Assembly (NCBI RefSeq): GCF_046297895.1
Contig: NZ_JBKBHC010000007.1
Span: forward strand, 1 to 64,000
Length of the DNA: 64,000 nucleotides
DNA from: Ferrovibrio sp046297895
GTDB lineage: Bacteria > Pseudomonadota > Alphaproteobacteria > Ferrovibrionales > Ferrovibrionaceae
Direction: 5' to 3'
Shown: positions 17,603 to 24,444 of the stretch, piece by piece
Layout of the letters: each line of letters opens with the position of its first letter
How positions within the stretch are numbered: the first letter of the stretch is position 1
Program-made: the position numbers and the translations under genes
The notes under the pieces: generated by a model
The model's input: the letters and a program-made list of their open reading frames with translations, nothing else
Database searches by the model: none
Told to the model about the DNA's origin: nothing

Positions 17603-17622
17603 GATAATGATTATCATTTTAT
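17603..17622 (-). promoter_or_regulatory. Fur box upstream of hemP
   Basis: TGATAATGATTATCA is a perfect 15-bp palindrome (TGATAAT-G-ATTATCA). Extended, it matches the 19-bp Fur consensus at about 16 positions. It is an AT island in GC-rich surroundings and sits ~90 bases upstream of the leftward hemP start, so iron-dependent repression of hemP (and of the small frame behind it) is expected. Confidence 0.85.
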
Positions 17623-17630
17623 CCGCCGCA

Positions 17631-17668
17631 AAAAGCCCGCCGGAAATGCCTTTCGCAGGCGGGCTTTC
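17631..17668 (-). terminator. Rho-independent terminator
   Basis: On the minus strand the stem AAAGCCCGCC pairs with GGCGGGCTTT and continues into TTT. It lies 24 bases past the stop of the small leftward gene 17692-17922 and just ahead of the Fur box, so it insulates hemP from that gene. Confidence 0.85.
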
Positions 17669-17691
17669 CCGTTGCGGCGAATGATGCGGCG

Positions 17692-17922
17692 TCAGCCGGC
17701 AGCCATCTGGTCCAGGCCGGCGGATACCCGGCGCTGCTGCAACCGGGCCACCAGCCGGCGGACCTCGCCTTCCTGCACGCCGTCGCGGCGCATCAGCATC
17801 TGGGTGATCGGATCGGCCAGCATGTCGCTGAGGGCCGGTTCGCGGCCGAACCAGCAGACCTGCTTGCCGGTCTTCGCCGTCGCGCCGGCTGCCGTCATGG
17901 TCGTCTCGTGCCTCTCCTGCAT
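17692..17922 (-). CDS. Conserved small protein of unknown function (76 aa)
   Basis: Starts at ATG 17922, preceded by GGAAGGAGAGGGC, an excellent ribosome site; the frame is open further upstream but lacks one. The N-terminus MQERHETTMTAAGA is polar. The core runs VCWFGREPALSDMLADPITQ and then MLMRRDGV, and a basic helix with RRLVARLQQRRV follows. Short proteins with a LADPI-x-LMxxDGV pattern ahead of a Leu/Arg helix are common in alphaproteobacteria, but I know no function. A terminator follows and no operon partner is visible. Confidence 0.7.
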   Translation of the reverse strand: MQERHETTMTAAGATAKTGKQVCWFGREPALSDMLADPITQMLMRRDGVQEGEVRRLVARLQQRRVSAGLDQMAAG

Positions 17923-18053
17923 CGCCCTCTCCTTCCACTCAAAACCACCTGACTGTTCAGGTATGGCGCTCATCCTAGCGGGGCAAGCATGCAGAGGGTG
18001 TGACGACATTGCGGTCTTTTCGTGACGTGAGCGCTGTCACACCTTGCGGCGAC

Positions 18054-18761
18054 TCAGCCGGCATCGTGGAAGATCACACCCAGCGTATGGCGTTCGCCGC
18101 GCCGCAAGGTGCTGACGCCATGCCGCAGCGCGACGCGGTAGTCGCCGCGCTGCCCCCGCACCGGGCGCCGGTTCACCGCGAAAATCACCGCCATGCCGCG
18201 CTGCAGCGGCACCACCTCGGCACGGCTTTGGGCGCGCGGCTTGTTTTCCACCAGCACGAAGTCGCCGCCCTCGAAATCACTGCGATCACTGAGCAACAGG
18301 GTGGCCTGGAGCGGAAACACCATCTCGCCGTAGAGATCCTGGTGCAGACGATTGTAGTCGCCCGGACCGTATTTCAGCAGCAGCGGCGTCGGCCGCGTCT
18401 GGCCGGCGGCATGGCAGAGGGCCTTGTAGTCCTCATGCTGCGATGGGAAGCGCATGGGCAGACCCATACGCCGCTGCCAGTCATTGGCCAGCGGCACCAG
18501 ATTCGGATACAGCCCCTCGCGCAGGGCCTGCACGGATTCGGGCAGCGGATACTGGAAATAGCGGTATTCGCCCTGGCCATAGCCATGGCGCTGCATCACC
18601 ACGCGACTGCGGAAGCCGTCGGGCCGGTCATACAGCGCGACCAGGTTGCGGCATTGGGATTCGGAGAGCAGCGGCGGCGTGACGGCGAAACCGCGTTCAT
18701 TGAGGGTGGCATGCAGGGCGGGCCAGTCGAGGGCGGCGATACGGGAGGCTATGTTGGTCAT
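18054..18761 (-). CDS. 2OG-Fe(II) oxygenase family protein
   Basis: 235 residues. The double-stranded beta-helix fold is supported by RLHQDLYGEMVFPLQATLLL, where HxD gives two iron ligands, and by RHGVSTLRRGERHTLGVIFH, which supplies the distal His ligand and the Arg that binds 2-oxoglutarate. The N-terminal part (FAVTPPLLSESQCRNL) matches the prolyl-hydroxylase-like group. Such proteins hydroxylate a protein side chain or a small molecule; the substrate is unknown. It reads left, 54 bases downstream of a SnoaL-like gene, possibly in the same transcript. Confidence 0.87.
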   Translation of the reverse strand: MTNIASRIAALDWPALHATLNERGFAVTPPLLSESQCRNLVALYDRPDGFRSRVVMQRHGYGQGEYRYFQYPLPESVQALREGLYPNLVPLANDWQRRMGLPMRFPSQHEDYKALCHAAGQTRPTPLLLKYGPGDYNRLHQDLYGEMVFPLQATLLLSDRSDFEGGDFVLVENKPRAQSRAEVVPLQRGMAVIFAVNRRPVRGQRGDYRVALRHGVSTLRRGERHTLGVIFHDAG

Positions 18762-18815
18762 GGCGGCAGTTTAGCGTCGCCACCCTGCCGCCGCTTCCCG
18801 TTTATTGCGTTTGCT

Positions 18816-19208
18816 TCACTGCCTCAGCGCTTCGGCAAAAGCCGCCGTATCGGTATAGACGCGGTACTCGGCGACACGGCCATCATGAAAGCGGAAGGCG
18901 TTGGTCATGTTCACTGCGATGTCGCGCCCGGTGGCCTTGGCGCGCCAGCGGCCGCGGCCCAGCACCACCACCCAGTCGTTTTCCGCGATCACCGCCTCCT
19001 GCGCCACCTCGACGATCTCCAGCGTCTCGCGTACCTGGGTGAGAAACCGGCGATAGGCATCGAAGCCCTCGTGCACGCCGACCCAGGGCAGCAGGCCGGG
19101 CGGGCCGAAATAGCGCACCACCACATCGGGCGCGACGATGCGCGCCAATGCACCGAAATCGCCGTCGCGTAATGCGGCGTAATAGTCGTTCAGCAGGGCC
19201 TTGCTCAT
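18816..19208 (-). CDS. SnoaL/NTF2-like protein
   Basis: 130 residues with the alpha+beta cone fold of the SnoaL-like/NTF2 superfamily: N-terminal helices with LLNDYYAALRDGDFGAL, the strand IVAPDVVVRYFGP, and the C-terminal strands NAFRFHDGRVAEYRVYTDTA. Members are isomerases, cyclases, dehydratases or ligand carriers. The gene starts 12 bases after the creatininase-family stop, so the two form an operon and may act on related substrates. Confidence 0.82.
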   Translation of the reverse strand: MSKALLNDYYAALRDGDFGALARIVAPDVVVRYFGPPGLLPWVGVHEGFDAYRRFLTQVRETLEIVEVAQEAVIAENDWVVVLGRGRWRAKATGRDIAVNMTNAFRFHDGRVAEYRVYTDTAAFAEALRQ

Positions 19209-19220
19209 GACCGGCCTTGC

Positions 19221-19967
19221 TCAGGCGGCGACGAAGCTGCGGTAGCTGTCGGCCAGCTCCGGCACCACGGCCTGCATGATGGTCTTGCCATGCGCCGCCG
19301 TTGCCAGCGCCGGGTTGGAGCCGATGCGGCCATCGGGGAAGCGGCTGCGGTAGTCGGCTGAATCCGTGAAACTGCCCCAGGGCGCCACGCGCGGGCTCAT
19401 CTCGGCCTGCTTCACGGCCTGCGGATAGGCATGGAAGGTGAGCGAGACCTCCGACGGCGTGGCATGCGCCCCTTCCTCGCCAGGGAAGAGTTCGCCCGAG
19501 AGCCGCTTGGCCGAGGGCGCTTCCCACCAGTTCTTGATCGTGCAGCGCAGGCTGGGGCTGTTCTGCCCGGCAGGAGCCATGCTGGCCTCGGCATAGATTT
19601 CCGAAAACGCCGCCGTGGCGGTGGCGACATTGCCGCCATGGCCGTTGAGGAAAAAGAAGCGGTCGAAACCATGGCGGCTTAAGCTGACCACCATGTCGCG
19701 GATCACCGCGATGAGCGTGGAGGGCCGCAGCGTCATCGAGCCGGGGAAACCCAGATGATGCTGCGCCATGCCGACATTGATGGTGGGGCCGACCAGCGCC
19801 TGCGCCGCCTCGCCCACGGCCTTGGCCAGCACCTCGGCGCAGATCGCGTCGGTGCCGACCAGGCCGTTGGGGCCATGCTGCTCGGTGGAGCCGATGGGGA
19901 TGATGATCCCGGTCGAGCGTTTGAGATAATCCTCGACCTCAGCCCAGGTGCTCAGATGCAGCAGCAT
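19221..19967 (-). CDS. Creatininase-family amidohydrolase
   Basis: 248 residues. The family metal-binding motifs are present: IGSTEQHGPN (Glu, His), GTDAICAEV (Asp), AQHHLGFPGSMTLRP, NGHGGN and GEEGAHATPSE (Glu). Members hydrolyse cyclic amides such as creatinine or N-formyl groups (the riboflavin/F420 FAPy deformylases and MftE peptidase belong here). With no pathway neighbour the substrate stays open; creatinine itself is only one possibility. Confidence 0.9.
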   Translation of the reverse strand: MLLHLSTWAEVEDYLKRSTGIIIPIGSTEQHGPNGLVGTDAICAEVLAKAVGEAAQALVGPTINVGMAQHHLGFPGSMTLRPSTLIAVIRDMVVSLSRHGFDRFFFLNGHGGNVATATAAFSEIYAEASMAPAGQNSPSLRCTIKNWWEAPSAKRLSGELFPGEEGAHATPSEVSLTFHAYPQAVKQAEMSPRVAPWGSFTDSADYRSRFPDGRIGSNPALATAAHGKTIMQAVVPELADSYRSFVAA

Positions 19968-20100
19968 GACGACTCCGTCTTCCCATGTTCAAGCCCTTGA
20001 ATAGAAAGGGCAGAAGGCCGGGCAAGTCCAGCCGCCGGGGCGCGGGGCGTGCAATCGTCGTCATCGGCGCCGTATTGACGTCCAGTTCCGGATTTCCATT

Positions 20101-20220
20101 TCCGGCCCGTTTCGGTTCGTTGGAGACCATTCCGGTTCGTTCGGGTCCATTCCGGTTCGTTGAGGTTCGTTTCGGTTCGTTGAGGTTCGTTGAGGTTCGT
20201 TTGAGTTCGTTGGGGTTCGT
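20101..20220. repeat. 10-bp tandem repeat array, 12 units
   Basis: Twelve consecutive decamers follow the consensus T(N)3GTTCGT, several of them TGAGGTTCGT or TTCGGTTCGT. Units 2 and 4 to the right of the start (20121, 20141) are degenerate and end in CCAT. The period is one DNA helical turn and not a multiple of 3, so every TTCGT core faces the same side of the helix. This favours a protein-binding or structural role, or a slipped-strand expansion, over coding. Confidence 0.85.
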
Positions 20221-20323
20221 TCGCCGACCCATTCCCTGCCCTAACTGCATAAATTCGTATTCAGTCTGCCTGGGTGGAGTCGAGATATACGAACATAGCA
20301 CGAACATTTGCCTATTCAAGAGC

Positions 20324-20340
20324 GTACCTTTAACGGTACA
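20324..20340 (+). promoter_or_regulatory. Distal operator of the HigBA-type module
   Basis: Inverted repeat GTACC-TTTAAC-GGTAC followed by ATTCCG. It is the same palindrome as the proximal site, 32 bases (about three helical turns) upstream of it, as expected for cooperative binding of an antitoxin dimer or toxin-antitoxin complex. The role is inferred from position and symmetry. Confidence 0.75.
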
Positions 20341-20346
20341 TTCCGC

Positions 20347-20374
20347 TTGACGCCTGTACCTTTTATGGTACACT
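20347..20374 (+). promoter_or_regulatory. Predicted sigma-70 promoter of the toxin-antitoxin module
   Basis: -35 TTGACG (20347-20352) and -10 TACACT (20369-20374) with a 16-base spacer. The start of transcription would fall at about 20381, the A of the toxin ATG, implying a leaderless or nearly leaderless toxin message. The proximal operator fills the spacer, so bound repressor would block RNA polymerase. Confidence 0.55.
20355..20372 (+). promoter_or_regulatory. Proximal operator of the HigBA-type module
   Basis: Inverted repeat TGTACC-TTTTAT-GGTACA, an 18-bp palindrome with perfect 6-bp arms, placed between the predicted -35 and -10 elements and ending 8 bases before the toxin ATG. Palindromes of this kind are typical autoregulatory sites of RelE/HigB-type modules. 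Confidence 0.8.
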
Positions 20375-20380
20375 CCGGCC

Positions 20381-20740
20381 ATGGCGAAAAGGCCACAAGC
20401 CAAAAGACTGCAGGCCGCCTTTTATCAGACGGATAGCGGGGCAGAGCCTGTTCGGGAGTGGCTGCTGTCTTTGGCGCCGGAGGACCGCCGTATCGTTGGC
20501 ACGGATATCCGGACCGTGGAACTGGGATGGCCAATTGGCATGCCGGTCTGCCGGCCTTTGGGACAGGGTTTGTATGAGGTGCGCTCGAGCATTTCGGCCG
20601 GCAAGGTGGAAGCCAGGGTGTATTTCGCCATCGATGCCGGCGTGATGCTGTTGCTGCACCACCAGCACGGCAAGGCGCGGCAGGCGGATGAAATTGCCGC
20701 GGCACGCAAGACCCTTCGCGATTACCGCAAGCGCAAATGA
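20381..20740 (+). CDS. RelE/HigB-type toxin (phage Gp49-like family)
   Basis: 119 residues, strongly basic, of the Gp49-like HigB/RelE family of mRNA interferases. It includes SGAEPVREWLLSLAPEDRRI, GWPIGMPVCRPLGQGLYEVR (the family KPLG-like loop), the strand ARVYFAIDAGVMLLLHHQHGK (given here in two parts: ARVYFAIDAG and VMLLLHHQHGK), and a terminal Lys/Arg-rich helix. Toxin-first order is typical of higBA. The antitoxin gene starts 32 bases after the toxin stop. Two palindromic operators lie directly upstream. Confidence 0.88.
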   Translation: MAKRPQAKRLQAAFYQTDSGAEPVREWLLSLAPEDRRIVGTDIRTVELGWPIGMPVCRPLGQGLYEVRSSISAGKVEARVYFAIDAGVMLLLHHQHGKARQADEIAAARKTLRDYRKRK

Positions 20741-20772
20741 ACCGGCGCATATACAGGTTGAGGAACAGAGCA

Positions 20773-21084
20773 ATGGCGAAAAAGACTTCCCCCAAGGTTT
20801 CACCCATCGGGCAGAGCTTCGATAACTTCCTGAACGAACAGGGCATCGCCGAGGCCGTGCAGATCGAAGCCCAGATGCGCGTGATGGCCTGGATGATCGA
20901 ACAGCAGCGCAAAAAGATCGGCCTGACCAAGGCCGCCCTGGCGAAAGAAATGGCCACCAGCCGCAGCCAGCTCGACCGCATCCTGCATCCCGAAACGGCG
21001 GCGGTTACCGTGGAAGTGCTGGACCGGGCGGCGCGCGCCGTGGGCCTGCGCCTCAAGATCGACCTGGAGCCGATCGCGGCCTGA
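20773..21084 (+). CDS. HigA-type antitoxin, XRE-family helix-turn-helix protein
   Basis: 103 residues. The helix-turn-helix core is in IGLTKAALAKEMATSRSQLD, followed by RILHPETAAVTVEVLDRAAR; this is the C-terminal XRE domain found in antitoxins of Gp49-like toxins. The N-terminal part (SFDNFLNEQGIAEAVQIEA) should neutralise the toxin. ATG 20773 has GAGGA 9 bases upstream; the in-frame ATG 20737 overlapping the toxin stop is an alternative giving 12 extra residues. It is expected to repress its own promoter through the GTACC-N6-GGTAC palindromes. Confidence 0.88.
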   Translation: MAKKTSPKVSPIGQSFDNFLNEQGIAEAVQIEAQMRVMAWMIEQQRKKIGLTKAALAKEMATSRSQLDRILHPETAAVTVEVLDRAARAVGLRLKIDLEPIAA

Positions 21085-21111
21085 TCCCACCTTTGTTTTG
21101 CAAAGGTGGGA
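21085..21111 (+). terminator. Hairpin after the antitoxin gene
   Basis: A perfect 11-bp stem TCCCACCTTTG / CAAAGGTGGGA with loop TTTTG overlaps the antitoxin stop region. No T-run follows, so it is either a Rho-assisted end or a 3' stabiliser. It lies between this module and the convergent restriction-modification gene. Confidence 0.6.
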
Positions 21112-21272
21112 CGAGTGTGATGGCCTCTTTTGCCTCGACTGGCCGATCAAACCCGGCTATCGAGTGCCGGCTTTATCTGGCCCGGCCGGGCCGTTTTCCC
21201 AGACTGCCTGCTTTGCAGGAGTCAGGCCGGGCGTAGAGGCCGGGATGCCGAAACGGCGGCTCCTGTGGCCTA

Positions 21273-24200
21273 TCAGTCTTCGCTGTCGTCGGCCTCTGCC
21301 GCGCTGTCTGCCGCCGCCATGCCGCCGCCCTGCTTGGCGGCGCGTTCGTGATTGAGCGCCAGCAGGCGCGACAGAATCTCGTCGTCGCTCAGATCCGCCG
21401 GCCAGCCATAGGCGGCGGCCACGGCCTCGTCCAGCGCTTTGTGCGCCAGGTCGAGCCAGGCCGGTCGCTGGTTATACAGATTGGTGAGCGTGCGTTTTTT
21501 CAGCTCGGCCGCTGCCTTGTCGCCGCGCGGCAGCAGGCGATCCGGATAGCCCGGCACCACTTCCGCCTCGCGGCGCACCAGCTCGGGCGGATTGAGCCAG
21601 TTTTCCCGCTGCTCATTCAATTTCTTCGCCGCCGCTGCGATGCACTGCGCGCGAGGGTCGGCTGCGTAATCCTTGGCTGGAATATTTGGCGTCAGACCTT
21701 CGGGGAACGGGAAGGTGTCGAAGCCTTGTGATGGCGTGTATTGCGGATCATTTCCTATGCCATGCCACCCGCCCAATCGCAGCGACCAAAGTTCATGAGG
21801 GCGGCTATGCAGGAAACCAAATATCGTGTCGTCGTCACGGCAGACCGCAACCAGCCTAGAATCTGGAAGTACAGAAGCGTGCATCCAGACAAAAATTCTG
21901 TGCTTCGCCACTCGTGGTGTAATGATGTAGCGGGATACACGGCTCAGCGCGGCACGAAATCCTGGAACGGTTTCACCATGCTGCCACCAATAAATACGTC
22001 TGCGATCTCGTCGATTCTTGTCGCGTTCAGGCTTCACGGTTCGGCGTATATATTCGAACGGCACTTCGTAACCAGCGGCGTCCATTTCAGGCAAGTCAGC
22101 GAAATCCACGATCCAGGTGTCTGATGGCCGCCTGACGATATCCATGCCATTGGCCCATGGCCGCACAACATCGCTGTTCGGCTTGCCATTTGGATTGCCT
22201 GATGCTTGCAACCATCGACGCGCCAGTTCGCCGGGTACATCGAAAGGCCCAACTTTCACCGGGCCCTGGAAACACAAGCCCTTGTTTTCGACGAGGCGTG
22301 CCGCCTCGGTGATATTCGAACCTCCGGCAGTCAAATCCGAGAAGATTTCCGCAACCTTGCGTCCATCAAGACATGGCTGGACACCGGCTACTGATTCTCT
22401 ATTCGCATAACATACCAATGATACCCGCACATCAGCGCCATCTTGCTCCCAAGGTTCGTCAGCCCATGCGTCGTAAATAATTTGACTCTCGACAATACGA
22501 TCCAAAACCTTGCGGTTATTGCTGCTTCGTATCGTGCTAGTAGAAACCAGACCTGCGCGCTGCGTTTCGCCAGACTCGATCATTGCGCGGGCTTTTTCGA
22601 ACCAATAACAAACTAAATTGGCGTCTCCGGATATGCGGTTCTCGAAAACTGTACGTATCTTCTTCGTATACTCCTCACCCAAGCTGCGGATCATCGCCTT
22701 GTCGCCGAGGAAGGGCGGATTGCCGACGATGCATTCCGCCGCCGGCCACTGGCGTTCGCGGCCCTTGTCGTCGATCAGGGCATCCTGGTTGCGGATGCCA
22801 TCCATGCGGCCGAGGATCGGGCGGCGCGCGATGCCGCCGGCGCCGTTGCGCATGTCCCACTGGATATCGCCGATCCAGATGGTGACGCGCGCCAGTTCGG
22901 CCGCATAGGGATTTACCTCGATGCCCAGCACCGTATCGGTGGTGAACACATCCTGGTCGGCGATCAGGTCGAAGGCTTTGGCCTCGTCGCGGATCTTCTT
23001 GTCGAAATCCTTCAGGCCCAGCAGCGACACATAAAGGAAATTGCCGCTGCCGCAGGCGGGATCGAGCACGCGCAGGGTTTTGAGCCGCTGGCGGAAATCG
23101 AACCACAGCTTGCGTTTGGCCTCGATGGCCTTTTTCTTCGCGGCCTCGGATTTCGCGGCAGATTCTTTTTTGGCTTCAGCCGCGATGGCAGCCTTAACAG
23201 TGGCCCATTCGCGTTCCAGCGGCTGCAGCACCACCGGCTCGACGATTTTCCGAATTTTATCGACATCGGTGTAATGCACGCCGACGGCCCGGCCAATCTC
23301 GGCAACCGGAACCGGTTTGGCCGCGCCCGTGCCCTTGCCCTTCGCCTTCGGCTTCGCCGCCGGCAGGGGTGCCGCGCCCGGCTTGGCGGCCCTGTCCTTG
23401 GCCACCACCACATCGAACAGGCCGGCCATGGCCTCGCGCTTTTCCGGATCGAGGCCTTTCTCGAACAGGGTGCCGAAGATCGCCGGTTCCACGAAGGTCC
23501 AGTCGAGCTGGGCGGCATCGCGCAGCTCGCGGATCTGCAGGCTGTTGAGCGGGATCACGCCGTCGTCGTCGAACAGGCCGCCGTTGAACCAGGGAATCCG
23601 CGTGGTGCCGAAGCGGCCCTGGTCGTTTTTCATGGCGCGAAACAGATCGCCCAGCAAGGGCACGAAATCATCCTGGCTGTCGACCGCCGCATCCATGATT
23701 TCGGCGAAGACATAATCGGGCAGCAGGCCGATGTCTTCGACGAACATGCAGAAGACCAGGCGATTGAGGAAATGCGCCACCGCCTGGGGATCGCGGCCGT
23801 CGCGCGCCAGCTTGGCCGCCACGGTGCCGAGCTTGGCGGCGGCGCGCGTGGTGACCAGCTCGCGCGAGGCTTCGGGGCGGAAACTGTCCGGGTCGGTCCA
23901 GGCCTTGGCCAACCGTCGCCGCACGCCCGGATCATTCAGGTCGTGGATGTCGAATTCGATCACTTCGGCCGGATAGCCGGTGAACTGGGTGTGGATGCGG
24001 ATGGTCTTGATATCGGAAACGATCAGCAGCGGCGGATTCTGCAAGCCGTCGGCATATTCCTTCAGCTGCTTGTAGGCGCGGACCAGATTGTTCTGGTCGG
24101 TGCTGGGCTTCTTGTATTCCCAGGCAAAACAATCACGCCGCCAGACATCGGCAAAGCCCCGGCGCTCGCCCAGCCGCAGCAGGGATTTCTCGAATACATA

Positions 24201-24338
24201 ATCATCGCCCAGGCCATGGGCGTCGTTCGGCTTGGGCAGACCGAGAAGGTCGCACAGATCGTTGAAATGGCTCTGCGCGCCGGCTTTCTCGGTGCCCCGG
24301 AAATCGCCCCATTTGGCCCTGAAATCGTCTGGCGACAT
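21273..24338 (-). CDS. MmeI-like type IIG restriction-modification enzyme
   Basis: About 1021 residues combining nuclease, adenine methyltransferase and specificity functions. The N-terminal nuclease shows D-X9-ExK (D64, E74, K76 from ATG 24338) in FADVWRRDCFAWEYKKP, the MmeI arrangement. Methyltransferase motif I is DPACGSGNFL (~425) and motif IV is GNPPF (~540). The region from ~650 on holds the target-recognition part, and the C-terminus is acidic. ATG 24338 has GGGGGA at ideal distance; ATGs at 24344 and 24371 are alternatives. The stretch 21740-22680, covering motif VIII through the recognition domain, is clearly AT-richer than the rest and suggests exchange of the specificity module. 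One protein would both cut and methylate the target. No separate methylase is seen. Confidence 0.88.
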   Translation of the reverse strand: MSPDDFRAKWGDFRGTEKAGAQSHFNDLCDLLGLPKPNDAHGLGDDYVFEKSLLRLGERRGFADVWRRDCFAWEYKKPSTDQNNLVRAYKQLKEYADGLQNPPLLIVSDIKTIRIHTQFTGYPAEVIEFDIHDLNDPGVRRRLAKAWTDPDSFRPEASRELVTTRAAAKLGTVAAKLARDGRDPQAVAHFLNRLVFCMFVEDIGLLPDYVFAEIMDAAVDSQDDFVPLLGDLFRAMKNDQGRFGTTRIPWFNGGLFDDDGVIPLNSLQIRELRDAAQLDWTFVEPAIFGTLFEKGLDPEKREAMAGLFDVVVAKDRAAKPGAAPLPAAKPKAKGKGTGAAKPVPVAEIGRAVGVHYTDVDKIRKIVEPVVLQPLEREWATVKAAIAAEAKKESAAKSEAAKKKAIEAKRKLWFDFRQRLKTLRVLDPACGSGNFLYVSLLGLKDFDKKIRDEAKAFDLIADQDVFTTDTVLGIEVNPYAAELARVTIWIGDIQWDMRNGAGGIARRPILGRMDGIRNQDALIDDKGRERQWPAAECIVGNPPFLGDKAMIRSLGEEYTKKIRTVFENRISGDANLVCYWFEKARAMIESGETQRAGLVSTSTIRSSNNRKVLDRIVESQIIYDAWADEPWEQDGADVRVSLVCYANRESVAGVQPCLDGRKVAEIFSDLTAGGSNITEAARLVENKGLCFQGPVKVGPFDVPGELARRWLQASGNPNGKPNSDVVRPWANGMDIVRRPSDTWIVDFADLPEMDAAGYEVPFEYIRRTVKPERDKNRRDRRRIYWWQHGETVPGFRAALSRVSRYIITPRVAKHRIFVWMHASVLPDSRLVAVCRDDDTIFGFLHSRPHELWSLRLGGWHGIGNDPQYTPSQGFDTFPFPEGLTPNIPAKDYAADPRAQCIAAAAKKLNEQRENWLNPPELVRREAEVVPGYPDRLLPRGDKAAAELKKRTLTNLYNQRPAWLDLAHKALDEAVAAAYGWPADLSDDEILSRLLALNHERAAKQGGGMAAADSAAEADDSED

Positions 24339-24444
24339 CAGCATCTTCCCCCGCAGGGGCAAGATTCGCATTAATCATGGGGGCAACACAACCCATGGCA
24401 GCAAACCGGCGCAGCTGATTTTAACGGCCACCGGCCGGAGCCGA

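Larger units (their letters stand above)
19968..20380. other. Intergenic region with repeat array and toxin-antitoxin promoter
   Basis: 413 bases without a convincing gene. It holds a 12-unit 10-bp repeat array (20101-20220), a short direct repeat ACGAACAT at ~20289 and ~20300, and the twin operators and promoter of the HigBA-type pair. Open frames crossing the repeat in both directions look like products of the repeat itself. The first ~130 bases should hold the creatininase promoter, but no clear signal is visible. Confidence 0.7.

Noticed and set aside
19985..20350. Open frame running through the 10-bp repeat array (121 codons)
   Set aside because: The peptide repeats only because three 10-bp units make 30 bases. 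There is no ribosome site, and the period of the DNA repeat is not coding-like.
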